Shown here: in pieces, positions 52,796 through 64,000 of the stretch
Position numbering within the stretch: the stretch's first letter is position 1
Layout: every line of letters begins with the position of its first letter
NCBI RefSeq assembly: GCF_964340395.1
Contig: NC_135570.1
Span: forward strand, 10,895,822-10,959,821
Direction: 5' to 3'
Source: Glandiceps talaboti
Taxonomy: Eukaryota; Hemichordata; Enteropneusta; Spengelidae
DNA length: 64,000 bases
Position numbers and translations under genes: made by a program
The notes under the pieces: generated by a model
Databases searched by the model: none
Seen by the model: the letters and a program-made list of their open reading frames with translations, nothing else
What the model was told of the DNA's origin: nothing

Positions 52796-55700
52796 TTACC
52801 TTTCTTTAGCTTGGAGGCAAGATTCCTGCTGCTGCATTATCCCTGGAGTAGCAATGGCTGATAACGAACAGTGTGACGTAGAAGTAGTTTGCCTTCTGAA
52901 GACACTGTTACCCTCACTGAGCCTCCTAGCAAGACCTCTAGAGACACTCCTACAACTAGTAAACAATCGTCTGAGGTCAGTCTGAAAATAAAGGCGGGTC
53001 AATAGCTTCATTTAAATGTGTTTTTTTGGTGACAAGATGATGATAATTGACTCCAAAAGTCAACGTCACGGTCAAAGTCTTAAAAGGAAACTTGTACCCT
53101 ATTATATAGGGATAGACACTTGAATGAAGTCTCTATGAATTATTATAGTTTTTGATGAGTTATGTAGCAAATATTGATTTTTAACTCCAAATATGGCTGC
53201 CATTTGGTCAAATTTGCATATATTGATAAGCAAAGTGACATGCATGTACCACTTAATATGTAACCTATGTGCCGGGCATGAATGAAAGTGTATATTGCAT
53301 GTCTGAGAATTGATGTATTACGGATGGATGGATGGATGGATGGATGGATGCATGAACAGATGGAGCCCACTGTCAGTAAGACGCCTTTGGCGGGGGGCTA
53401 CAAACTATTAATTGATGACTTACCATAAATCCGTCCTTGAGGACAGTGTAGATGATCGGATTGAGGAAACTGTTTGCCATAGCCATAGAATGGCATACTA
53501 TATAGATAATCATAGTTGTCTGTTGATGTTCTTTGTCCACAACAAGATTGAGATTGACAGCTGTCAGTATGCTGAAGATATGAAGTGGCATCCAACAAAT
53601 CATAAATGCAAGCACAACTGCGATCAACATTTTGATAACCTGCACAGAAAATGATAAAACACGTATGATAGAAAACTACAGTATCAGACAACAAAGAAAT
53701 TGCATAATACAGCAGTAGGAAAAAAGTTGTACAGAACAAAATTAAGTCAGAAAGGATACAGTTTTTGCCTGCGTCTGTCTCTTGCAGAGCAGAGGATGAT
53801 TCACATATATTGTAATACAATTGTTGCTTGTGTCTGACTCTTGCAGAGAGTGTACCATTATGCATGTTTTTATTTTGTCTGTCAAAATTATGACAGGGAC
53901 GTGCACTGTCTTTCACCCTATGCAACAGATATAGACACAAGTAACTTGAATTGTAATACAATGTATATGAATCTTGCTCTGCAAGAGACAGAGTACAAGA
54001 AACAATTGTATTGCAATGTATATAAATCACCCTCTGCAAGAGACAGACACATGTAACAATTGTATTACAATGTATATAAATCACCCTCTGCAAGAGACAG
54101 ATACATGTAACAATTGTATTACAATGTATATAAATCACACTCTGCAAGAGACAGACACATGTAACAATTGTATTACAATGTATATAAATCACACTCTGCA
54201 AGAGACAGACACATGTAACAATTGTATTACAATGTATATAAATCACACTCTGCAAGAGACAGACACATGTAACAATTGTATTACAATGTATATAAATCAC
54301 ACTCTGCAAGAGACAGACACATGTAACAATTGTATTACAATGTATATAAATCACACTCTGCAAGAGACAGACACATGTAACAATTGTATTACAATGTATA
54401 TAAATCACACTCTGCAAGAGACAGACACATGTAACAATTAATTGTATTACAATGTATATAAATCACACTCTGCAAGAGACAGACACATGTAACAATTGTA
54501 TTACAATGTATATAAATCACCATCTGCAAGAGACAGACACTAGTAACAATTGTATTATAATGTATATGAATCACCATCTGCTCTGCAAGAGACATACATA
54601 AGGAACAATTGTATCCATTCTAACTTTTGTTCCTACTCAGCTTATTCTCTGCTGTTATAAGACAAAACTAAAACTGTTCGTGCATACTTTTTGAGTTCAC
54701 CTACTATCCACGTCAAACAGTTGAAAAAAGCATTATATTCCCTAATTCATGCTGATCATCACTTCAGGATATAAAGATAGTGTCAGCTTCTCTATTCAAG
54801 TAATCTGTCTGATAATCATGGGGCTTGTACGCAGCCTTCAGTTTCAGATGAAATCATTCAATATTATATTATATGGTTTCTGATTAATCTCTAGGAGAAT
54901 GTCAATCAAACTGTATTCCTAGACGATGACACCACCACATTTCATTCTTATCTCCCGTAAGGGGAGGTTATGTTGTTTTGTCTGTCTAGGTGTTCGTGTG
55001 TCTGTGTGTCTGTGGACACGATGGTAAACATCCAACGAATATTAACATTTCATTTAATTTTCTAATAATGGGGTACATCATGTATTATAATACATGTAGC
55101 TATAGCTCAGAATTTTGCATTCCATCATTGTGTGAAGGACCAAAAATCTATGGTCTTGCCCTTACGGGAGGTATTCAGTTTAATTCTATCACCTTTACTC
55201 GAAAAGCATCGTTTCAGATATTTCATGAAAATATTAAAAGTGTGACTGTCTCAGAAGATAATTTGGAAGAGAAGATAATTCCCCAAAAGATAGGACATAG
55301 TGAACTGTATTTTTGTTTTTTCCTCTCCTCCTTTTTTCATTTTTTTTTCTGTATTCTCCTTTTGTAGATTTAAAAATCAAATCTAAGACTATAAAATCTA
55401 GTTTATGTACATTCATCATTTGAGCGACGTAATATTCTTTGCTCGGAAAATTTCTGGGAAAAAAATGATTCTCAATGAACAATGGGTATCATTTTGATTT
55501 CAGAGGTTTTCCATTGTTTTATGTTCCAAATGTGTCTATCATTGATACTCAGTACTAAATTTGCATAATATATCAATGCAAAGTTGAGTTCGTATGTACA
55601 GTTACATTTCGAGTCTGTAAGTGTATTAACAAAGCATTTTACATTTTGACCAGAAGCTAATCGAAAACTTCACATAGAAATGCACTGTGTAATTGTGGTA

Positions 55701-58700
55701 CATAGCAGATTGAATTGTGTGCGATAATTGGCAGCATTGATAGCAATCTGATTAAATTCCAATGAGTAGATAGGCTACGGCTCTTATATTTATCTTTACC
55801 TCATCGTAATTGTGTCTTTTACATGCGTCTTTTGTCTTACAGGTGTTATGGCGGTAACACCTGTAAGACAAAAGACGCATGTACTTACTGTTCTGTGACT
55901 GTTTTAGTGACTACATGATAAAAGAATTTATTGTATTTTCAACTAAATCTTCCTATGCCTCTTTAATTGTGTAGCGTATGGATAAGAATGTAATAAACGT
56001 TACCATACTTTTCTTTCTTTTTAAAGTGGGCACATTCTCGAAGTTTACCTGGATGTTGTTTTATGTCAAAAAGAACTGTGCGAGGCAACCATGTCTTTGA
56101 AATTCTATATTGTTTTGCTTACGTCATGCTTTAATTTAGGAATGTAATACACGTAATGGTAAATTACGTTACAAGTGATCCGTCATAAATGGCAACATCA
56201 CACAGTGACATACAGGTGACCTGGGGTTATCACACCGAGGCAGTTATTTTGTCAGCTAACGAGCATTAGCAGAAAACATCGGAATACAGTCACTGCAATC
56301 AGCGAAGGTGAAGAAAATTTTCACAGAAAGGCTACATGAAAATTATCATCAATATTTGTCGAAGCATGTTCCAGTGAAGTGCATTATGGAAACTTACCTC
56401 TAGGAATTATTTCAAATATCAATCGTTTAAAAATTCATACGATGTACATAACATTGGAAGAGAAAAAATATGTGAAACCTACAACACAGCAATTACATCA
56501 TGTCATCACTTATTTTAACGCGTGATAAATGTAACGTAAATTACCAGAGTACCTACAGATTTGTTTATTTTGTTTCCTTCGTATTAAGAAGCATGCTATT
56601 GATATTTTTTTTTAGACAAAACAATGTAAACTATAAGAACAGTGATGGGAAAGAAACATTGAAAACCTTTATGATCATTACAAGTGCATATATATTTAAA
56701 GAATATATGGGAAACAAGTATTGATGGTAACGTAAATTACATTCACTATTCAAAGCAAATGTCCTTTTCCATTATATTATTAGTATTTGTCTGTCAAAAC
56801 TTGTCTGGAATGCAAGAGTTGATTATACAATAAATAACTCAAAGTATCATGATAAAAATAATGTCTCACGCTGAGTATTTTAATTAAACTAACGAGTATT
56901 TCCTCCAGAAACATAAAAAGTAACGTAGATTACAAAATATCAATCGCAAGTTAAGTTTGTGAATCAGCTGCACTATTTTATTTTCAAATGGCAAAAGCTG
57001 ACATATAACTAGAAGTTAACCAGCCCTCCGAATCAGTTGATCCTGTGGCTCAACCTAATACTGCTGGAAGCTCGTCACATTCACAGAATGTAAAACCACA
57101 CAGTGCAACTATTGAAAAAGACCACGATATTGGGGACTTGGTGGCAGCTGTATATGATGGTCACTGGTACATTGGGGAGGTAAAAGAGATGGACCCTTTT
57201 GACAAAGATGTACATACATGTATTATACTCTTCGATTGGCTTGTGAAATCTGCCAAAAGAGCTTTTGAACTCACGACCTACTCCTGGCAAAGTCATGAAA
57301 ATACTTTCATTGTTAGTGTTTCTCCAATTTTTCTGTTGAACCTTAGCAAGTGCTTGTCTCATTACTGAGGAAACAAATTCCTGTTATTTTGTATGTCTTA
57401 AGACAGTAATGATCAGATTCTGCATTTTCTTTCATTCACTTAAAATAAATAGCTGCTTCAATGAATGTTTATTAGTTTAGAATCCAATCCAAATTGATTA
57501 CGTTTTCTCCTGAAAATGTACTTCAGTCTATTTAAAGCCACAAAAAATAACGTTTTTTGTAAAATATGTTATATGACATTTTCATTTACCTGACAACTTT
57601 ACTAAATGTCCTACATAGTGATGTTACAAAGTTTTAATGTGTTCCTTATGACGACATACTTTAAATATTTGAAAAGAGACTTGTTTTAATGTACACTGAG
57701 ACGCATAGCTTGAAATGTTTTCTGCAAAACCAATGTGTAATTTACGTTAAGTCAATTTAAATTGTCGTTTGATTGCATTATAAATGTACACAACAATGAA
57801 AAAAAATCGATTCGGATTTTCGTTTGTTTCCATTACGGTGTGAGGCGTTAGTCCAACAAAATCACAGGTACAAAATTACATGTAATTGTATTACACATCA
57901 GTGTACGTCAACATGACTTGGATATTGATAGAAACCTGGATATATTGCCAAATAAGGTTGGATATTGATAGAAACCTGGATATATTGCCAAATAAGGTTG
58001 GGTATTGATAGAAACCTGGATATATTGCCAAATAAGGTTGGATATTGATAGAAACCTGGATATATTGCTAAATAAGGGTGGATATTGATAGAAACCTGGA
58101 TATATTGCCAAATAAGGTTGGATATTGATAGAAACCTGGATATATTGCTAAATAAGGGTGGATATTGATAGAAACCTGGATATATTGCCAAATAAGGTTG
58201 GATATTGATAGAAACCTGGATATATTGCCAAATAAGGTTGGATATTGATAGAAACCTGGATATATTTCCAAATAAGGTTTCGATGATGATGTTCAACAAG
58301 TAATTTACATCGGTACTTATCGGGCCGACAATTAAATTGCACCATACTTTATCTGTTAACGTTCTTTATCGATGCAGAAAAATAGAGATATAAAAAATAA
58401 ATGAGAAAACAATATTTTTTTTGTAACTTTTAATTTACGTTACCAAGTTGGTGAGCCAGTGTAATCTACGTTACAAACTGAGATGGTCAAATATTTCTTT
58501 CCATATGAATATCTACAAATACCTATTATTATGTCAAAAGCTCCTTTATAAACGCTTACAATATACGAAGTATAGCTGTCATCATAGGTGAATATTTCAT
58601 AGGACATCAGTTGCAAGTATGGTTTTTTTCTGCAATGACTGAATAATATGTATCGGTTTCTTGTTTGAATGTGTGAATGGGTTCGTAAGTTCAAAATAAA

Positions 58701-61205
58701 ACATTTGTGTTGAGAACCAATTGATCTATATTTCATTGGTAAAACTGTTCTGAAATATAACCATGGTAACGTAAATTACATGGCTAGTTAAATTGCATAC
58801 TAATACTTAAACGGGTTCCATTCATGTGCTGAAATTTGTCACCATAAAGCAGTCCCATCTCCCCGATAGTCTACTTATAACAGAATACTGGTTTGCCGAC
58901 ATCACCAACTGATCCAAAATAGCACCTCTATTTGTACATGATAACTGAGAATGATCGAGTGACTAACGTGATTGTTTTACTATATCAAAGGTTATTGCAA
59001 CTCATCTTACTTGAAATCTTTCAAATTACCTTTTTGCCACTGGCAGTGAAACATCCCTTTTCAAACAGAATACATGATGGCAAGAAAAACGTGATGTGAA
59101 GAGATGAACATTGAATGGATCATCCCCAAATGAAGTCTACACGTATTTAATCACTACTAATCAGACGGATAAAACCTACAGCCAAAGGAAAAACTGTATG
59201 TTTCCGGTAAATGTGATCGTGACTGACTTTAGGCAAAGCTCCGGACTGTAATTATTTCTGATACATTAAAAAAAAGACTACATACTGAGAACTGATCTTA
59301 TCCTTCATGTATGCCTGTGTACCTTTTCAAGTATAACACCTGTATATATTTCACTATCACACAACATCAGTGTTTCCACAGCCCACTCACACAATTGCAC
59401 AATGTCAGTGTTTCCACAGCCCACTCACACAATTGCACAATGTGAGAAAAATTAGCATTTGACAGGAATTTTTGTCAATATCAAACTTTCGACGGTCTAA
59501 ATAAATGGAAACAATTATATAATTTTTAATCGACGTCATAAACGATAGCAATTTAGACAAAATAAAGAAGTGTGTTTCTGATAATTCCACCCACCCTAAT
59601 TTAAGCTGCCGACCCTAAAACATTTAAAACAAAAAGATGAGAAATTCTTTGTCTTCATGCATGTCTGTTTTCTATCCTCAGTGATGTCTGTATAAACTAC
59701 TACAGAAGTGGTATTCTGACCATCATTTTGTTTGGTTTTGATTTGAAGCAATATTTTTCAAAAATAAAAAACAATTAAAAAACTTAAGATAAAATAAAAT
59801 AAAGTAAAATCCCGACCTACCTAATCTATTCTCTCAGGCCATGTTATTGCAAGCACACAATGATTTTTTTTGCCTTATCAGTAGTGACAGGAGAATGAAG
59901 CTATGATCCGTTAGCGGAGTGTCATTCTAGCTGTCTTGAGTATCAGATAATCCAAGATAGACAGGTATTCGGTAAGATATTTTATGACGAAGATTATTTA
60001 CTTATTAATACTTTTACCTGTAGGCAGTTTTTTCATAAAGTAGGAGAGTGGCATACAGTCATAACTTAATAATTTTTTGTCTGTTCGAGTTAAAGCTATG
60101 TCTCATCTTTGTTAATATTTTTGTGGCCCTTGCCAGAAAGTTGATTTATCAATGACTAATCATCTATCCCCTGACTCTTGATTTGTACATTTTGATACTT
60201 TGTACATTTGTTGACAATTTTACAATATTTTGTATGTTAAATTTTTAAAATGATTTTTGGTATTATAAGCCCTGTGTATACTAGTATAAATGAGTCTAGA
60301 TGTGTGTTGCAAGGAAAAGTCTATTATATACTGCAGTAACCAGTACACCATAAATGAATCTAGATATGTGTTGCAAGGAAAAGTCTATTATATACTGCAG
60401 TAACCAGTACACCATAAATGAGTCTAGATGTGTGTTGCAAGGAAAAGTCTATTATATAGTGCAGTAACCAGTACACCATAAATGAATCTAGATGTGTGTT
60501 GCAAGGAAAAGTCTATTATATAGTGCAGTAACCAGTACACCATAAATGAATCTAGATGTGTGTTGCAAGGAAATGTCTATTATATACTGCAGTAACCAGT
60601 ACACCATAAATGAATCTAGATGTGTGTTGCAAGGAAAAGTCTGTAAATACTGCAGTAACCAGTACACTATGAATGATGAGCAAAGTTGCAGTTTATCCTG
60701 AGGCATTCAAAGCAGAAATTGTCTCTTACTATTCACATATTTTTCTAATAATATAAATATCATGTCTTATTGCTCTTAAGGTACATTTATTTAGACAATT
60801 TACCTTGATCTTTGACTTCAATCTGAGGCCCTCTTTCGAAGCTAGTGCCCCGTTGCTATGGTTACCAGGTACTCTTCTACGCCAGAGTTTGACAGCGATA
60901 GAGTGGTACGTAAAGAACAAGACAATCAAGGGAATGATGTATGCCACTAACAATAAGAAGAAATCGTACATCCACATTGATGTCTTGCTAGACCATCTCT
61001 CGTCACACTGTATCGTGTTGGCATCGCTATATGTACGTGTAATCCCAAGTTCAACGCCCCCGATTCCACAAGACACAATCCATATCATGATTATGGCGTT
61101 ACGTGACCGTGACATGGATATTCTTCTTTTCAAAGGGTATAATACGGCGTAGTAACGTTCTATTCCAATGGCCGTAAGTGTAAAGATACTAACCAGTACA
61201 GACAC
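52796..61205 (-). CDS. Class A (rhodopsin-type) neuropeptide-like GPCR, 3' three coding exons
   Basis: Seven-transmembrane receptor at the plasma membrane, probably for a peptide. Minus-strand exons: 61205-60804, 53639-53424, 52981-52796, all phase 0 (134, 72 and 61 codons plus stop). Exon 1 here starts within TM3: VSVLVSIFTLTAIGIERYYAV with ERY as the DRY-box equivalent, then TM4, an extracellular loop with a Cys (TIQCDERW), TM5 and third loop KLWRRRVPGN. The next exon holds TM6 (FMICWMPLH) and TM7 (NSFLNPIIYTVLKDGFM). The last is a Ser/Arg-rich C-tail starting TDLRRLFTSC. LWxRRxPG in the third loop resembles NPFF/QRFP/orexin/SIFamide-type receptors; I cannot pick one. The N-terminus, TM1, TM2 and early TM3 are not found up to 64000 and must lie beyond the window. 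The ~7.2-kb intron holds several tandem arrays. Confidence 0.9.
53760..54600. repeat. 54-bp tandem repeat, about 11 copies, plus an inverted pair
   Basis: Unit contains CTGCAAGAGACAGACACATG and TAACAATTGTATTACAATG with a 54-bp step from about 53960. Two units at 53770-53860 are in the opposite orientation. Because 54 is divisible by 3, ORFs stay open on both strands (a 339-codon minus ORF also overlaps the TM6-7 exon in another frame). These are not genes. Confidence 0.92.
54949..55185. repeat. Repeat-like segment with CTCCCGTAAGGGGAGG palindrome
   Basis: TATCTCCCGTAAGGGGAGGT near 54950 is self-complementary, and CCCTTACGGGAGGTATTC recurs near 55161. Together they suggest the ends of a short element followed by GTCTGTCTAGG-type sequence. 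Confidence 0.45.
55820..55883. repeat. Perfect hairpin, 29-bp stem and 6-nt loop
   Basis: Left arm 55820-55848 begins TACATGCGTCTTTTGTCTTA, loop TGGCGG at 55849-55854, right arm 55855-55883 is its exact complement. No mismatch anywhere in the stem. Confidence 0.95.
57018..57368 (+). pseudogene. Fragment of a transposon-linked protein with SH3/Tudor-like end
   Basis: Open from a stop at about 57006 with no ATG. It has a Ser/Gln-rich stretch and then KDHDIGDLVAAVYDGHWYIG and EVKEMDPFDKDVH. The pattern GDxVAxxYDGxWYIGxV is, as I recall, common at the C-terminus of repetitive, transposase-associated proteins in marine invertebrates. The sequence after KDVH departs from that pattern and is probably frameshifted. 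A likely remnant, lying in the centre of the 14-bp motif array and inside the GPCR intron. Confidence 0.4.
57918..58282. repeat. 40-bp tandem repeat, nine copies
   Basis: Exact 40-bp step; unit GGATATTGATAGAAACCTGG then ATATATTGCCAAATAAGGTT. Copies are almost identical. The Tyr/Gln/Ile-rich ORFs in three minus frames are artefacts. Confidence 0.97.
58780..60285. other. GPCR intron sequence, little recognised
   Basis: AT-rich. A 40-bp direct duplication (CAGTGTTTCCACAGCCCACT) lies at 59366-59444. No exon or RNA gene seen. Confidence 0.5.
60286..60670. repeat. 64-bp tandem repeat, six copies
   Basis: Step of 64 bp; unit TGAGTCTAGATGTGTGTTGC, AAGGAAAAGTCTATTATATA and CTGCAGTAACCAGTACACCA. Starts about 130 bp downstream, in transcription sense, of the donor of the TM3-5 exon. 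Confidence 0.95.
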
Positions 61206-62238
61206 CTACAAATAAAATGGCAAAAGAGATATCACTCAATCTACACATTGTATACTGTAACAATTAAAACATTTGAATAAATGTGATTGCCTAGAAAATG
61301 TCTCTATATACACCTGTGGATAGATACCTCACATGTTGTTACAAAAATGTCATTCTGGAGAACAAAAGAGATAATTATATTACTAATGTTGCCATTTCAA
61401 GTGGAGATAAATTATTCCTTGCACATGGCGATGAAAGGTAAATTATAGATATAATGTTCATTATTTCTCAGCCCATCACGATTGTAGCCATGACGGATAT
61501 TTGCCATTAGCGGTTCAAGTGCGACTTTCCCGACTTGGTGAGCCAGCAAGTCGGGTGTCATAAAAATTGTTTGCATCTCTAAAGCTGTTTGCAATGTCAC
61601 TGATAATGGGTCAGTACAACTGATACGACATTAGCTTTGCCTGATGTGTTATAGCTTTGCCTGATGTGTTATGTAATAGTGCATATAACATTTGTAAATA
61701 TCACATTTGTAAATATTGCCAACTAACATTATTCAGTGATAAGAAAGATAATAAACCCCACTTTCTTAGTTAATTGCTCAATTCTGTAATGTGGATGTGA
61801 TGTATGATTTACGCCATTACATGAGATACCGAAACTAAATCTTTTTAAAAAAAAACTGCCATTGGATGTTGTAGCACACCTAATGTGTAAATGGTTCAGA
61901 AGTACTTGAAGTAGTATCAGATGGAAACAAGTGTGCACTGTTTATACGAGATTCTGATTTATCATCCATTTCAAACTGGGACAATAAATGAATGTGAAAT
62001 GATATTGATTAATTCTACAATGTAGTTCAGACAGTGGATTTAAACAATCCTGTCGTCTACAAAGTAAACAATGTCATCAAAAAATATGTCCATTGGTGAT
62101 AAAAAGCACACGATTTATAGAATTACACTGTTTACAGCAGAAATTTGGGGGTTTGATATCAAATGCAATCTGATTAAAATCAGACGTATACATGTACACG
62201 TCGTAATTTCTTTTTGGCTGTTACGTTGACTGTTGTTT
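61206..62238. other. GPCR intron, no exon recognised
   Basis: Searched on the minus strand for TM1/TM2-type exons without success. Only short unremarkable ORFs. Confidence 0.5.
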
Positions 62239-62739
62239 GTTCTTTTGTGAGCACTCACTACATACGTGTGACACAATACCATAGGTTTTCCTGAGCCACA
62301 AGAGAGTGTCGAGTGAATTCACTTAACCAATGAACACATGTAATACGCCGAAACATACAGGTACTACAGTACTTCAGAGCGCTCTGTTCAAAAAGAGCAC
62401 AAGCTGAGAGCGCAGACAACAATGTTATCATTACTGTTTGGTAGTTCTCTTTCTTTCAATTTCAAACGTAGTCTTGCTGCTAGACGTTCAGGCTTTCTTC
62501 CGATACAATAAGCGAACAAAGTTCGCAGTGAGGGCTTGCCCGAACATCCTCGATAGTGATGTTCGGTCGTGTGTCGTAAATTGTATCGGAAGAACATCCG
62601 AGGTCTAGCAGATAGACTATTTCAACGTTGGGTGTTGTATTATAAAGACGGATTCTGGTTGGCTACTCATAAGTAGGAGATTAGGTTCGGAGAAAACCGA
62701 TGGTATTGTGTCAGATGTAACGAGCACTCACAAAAGAAC
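62239..62739. mobile_element. ~500-bp TIR element with a second inverted repeat inside
   Basis: Left GTTCTTTTGTGAGCACTC and GACACAATACCATAGGTTTTC; right GAAAACCGATGGTATTGTGTC and GAGTGCTCGTTACATC..ACAAAAGAAC-type complement. Inside, CTGCTAGACGTTCAG..TTCTTCCGATACAAT (about 62476) is inverted at about 62577-62612. Confidence 0.8.
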
Positions 62740-62994
62740 TTACGTCTCAAAATAAATTTCTCTTACCCAGCCATGTGGTGCCCTATGTGATAGAAAATCA
62801 CAGCGAACTAGCAGCTTTTCATGCCCAGTCATTTCTCCTGTAAAGCTAAAATACCCCACATCACTACATTTCACCATTTAAAGCCCTAAAGTAATGATTA
62901 ACATTCAATGAAAGTGGCGAAATTTTTTCAAGATTGGCTAAGTCAGTGGGTAAATGTTTTAATTTGCTAGCAGGATCCCTGTGTATGCATACAA

Positions 62995-63374
62995 ATGTCT
63001 GATAACCCAAGGCTATCTATAGTGAAATGGTTTATGCTTTATATGGCTGCACGAGCTATTTTTCAAATTGTCGATAGCACCTTTAAATCTTATAGTTCCT
63101 ACAGTATGAAATTCGAACCAGTATATAATTGCAATGCGTCTAATTGGAACCTCGTTGAAGCTGGAAGAGAAATGTTACTATGGGTTTCTTTCTTACAAAG
63201 CCCCATCTTCTAAATCCTGCAGTCAAAAAGAAAGCATGATTTCAAATATATACAAGTACTATCTTCAACATAAACATGTACTGACTAATCTTTACTAGTA
63301 CTCCAGCTAGTGTATTGAGTTTATACATAGTAGTATTTCCATCTATGTATCATTGAATTTGAAGTAAAATGTAA

Positions 63375-63378
<4 letters not shown>
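62995..63378. other. No supported feature
   Basis: A 72-codon plus-strand ORF without recognisable motifs, then AT-rich sequence. Confidence 0.4.
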
Positions 63379-63413
<35 letters not shown>

Positions 63414-63573
63414 TCCCTCATACATACATACATACATACATACATACATACATACATACATACATACATACATACATACATACATACATACATGACATAC
63501 ATACATACATACATACATACATACACACACACACATACCTACATACATGCATGCGTGTACATTCATACATAGT

Positions 63574-63662
<89 letters not shown>

Positions 63663-63663
63663 T
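63379..63663. repeat. (CA)n/(CATA)n compound microsatellite
   Basis: CA block, about 20 CATA units, mixed part, then about 34 CA units. Confidence 0.97.
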
Positions 63664-63796
63664 ACTTGTACTCCGGTGTGGGCGTTAAATGTCGACTGAC
63701 AGTTGCAAATGAGTCTATTGACCAATCAGGGAAAAGCATGAAGACCGGTGTAATTGCTGAGTAGCAAATTTATCTAATATCTTTGGCGGGAGTGTA

Positions 63797-63825
63797 CACA
63801 TACATACATACATACATACATACAT

Positions 63826-63865
<40 letters not shown>

Positions 63866-63903
63866 ACATACATACATACATACATACATACACATACACA
63901 CAT
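63797..63903. repeat. (CATA)n/(CA)n microsatellite
   Basis: Same motif types as 63379-63663, separated by 130 bp of unique sequence. Confidence 0.97.
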
Positions 63904-64000
63904 GCACTTTTTGTAAGAGTGCATGATGTATGAAATATATGATATTTATCAACTGATCTAATTGCAATTTATCATGTCTACTTATCACAATAGTACATCT

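Larger units (their letters stand above)
55990..58779. repeat. Dispersed array of a 14-bp motif GTAACGTAAATTAC
   Basis: Forward copies at 56531, 56727, 56920 (one change) and 58766; reverse copies (GTAATTTACGTTAC) at 57737, 58430 and 58461 with at most one change each. Variants lie at 56159 (GTAAATTACGTTAC) and 55990 (GTAATAAACGTTAC). I see no full copy elsewhere in the window. Spacing is irregular (30 to 800 bp). Confidence 0.8.

Noticed and set aside
53398-54417. 339-codon minus-strand ORF spanning GPCR exon and repeat
   Set aside because: 54-bp units keep every frame open; the part over the exon is out of frame with TM6-7.
62995-63213. 72-codon plus ORF near the right edge
   Set aside because: No motif, no splice support; composition like the surrounding non-coding sequence.

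Overview
The window is nuclear DNA of a bilaterian animal. Its genes are split by GT-AG introns, intergenic DNA is long and AT-rich, and there are poly(A) signals, a tRNA-derived SINE, non-LTR reverse transcriptase remnants, and large numbers of microsatellites and foldback DNA transposons. The gene content (GGPS1, a type-B carboxylesterase, an effector caspase, a peptide GPCR) and repeat style suggest a marine invertebrate such as a hemichordate, lancelet or lophotrochozoan. I cannot name the species from sequence alone.

Layout. 0.1-12.2 kb, plus strand: a complete geranylgeranyl diphosphate synthase gene in nine coding exons, with a possible alternative 3' exon at 13.65 kb. 12.2-16.4 kb: intergenic, with a CTCF-like site, a strong poly(A) signal and MITEs. 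16.4-22.3 kb, plus strand: a complete secreted carboxylesterase/cholinesterase-like gene in nine exons. 22.3-27.0 kb: intergenic repeats, including one MITE inserted inside another. 27.0-36.4 kb, minus strand: a complete caspase-3/7-like gene in six exons. 36.4-52.8 kb: a repeat-dense region with a CUB-like coding remnant, an 82-bp satellite, two reverse transcriptase fragments on opposite strands, and a TIR-bounded element carrying a truncated Crypton-like recombinase N-terminus. 52.8-61.2 kb, minus strand: the 3' three coding exons of a class A neuropeptide-type GPCR. Its upstream exons (TM1 to early TM3) are not in the window. 61.2-64 kb: a foldback element and microsatellites.

The genes are unrelated neighbours (isoprenoid synthesis, ester hydrolysis, apoptosis, signalling), with no sign of joint function. 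All reconstructed exon phases are consistent, giving 321, 562 and 318 residues for the three complete proteins.

The more unusual content is non-genic. At least ten foldback/MITE families are present. One has TTAA flanks, one has TA flanks, and three share TAGTCT-like termini with about 9-bp target duplications. A 14-bp near-palindromic motif recurs about nine times only between 56.0 and 58.8 kb, around a transposon-like coding fragment. A perfect 29-bp-stem hairpin lies at 55.82 kb. Several transposons touch splice sites of real genes. All long ORFs inside tandem repeats (1.3, 6.6, 33, 38.8, 39.4, 54 and 63.5 kb) are read as repeat artefacts.
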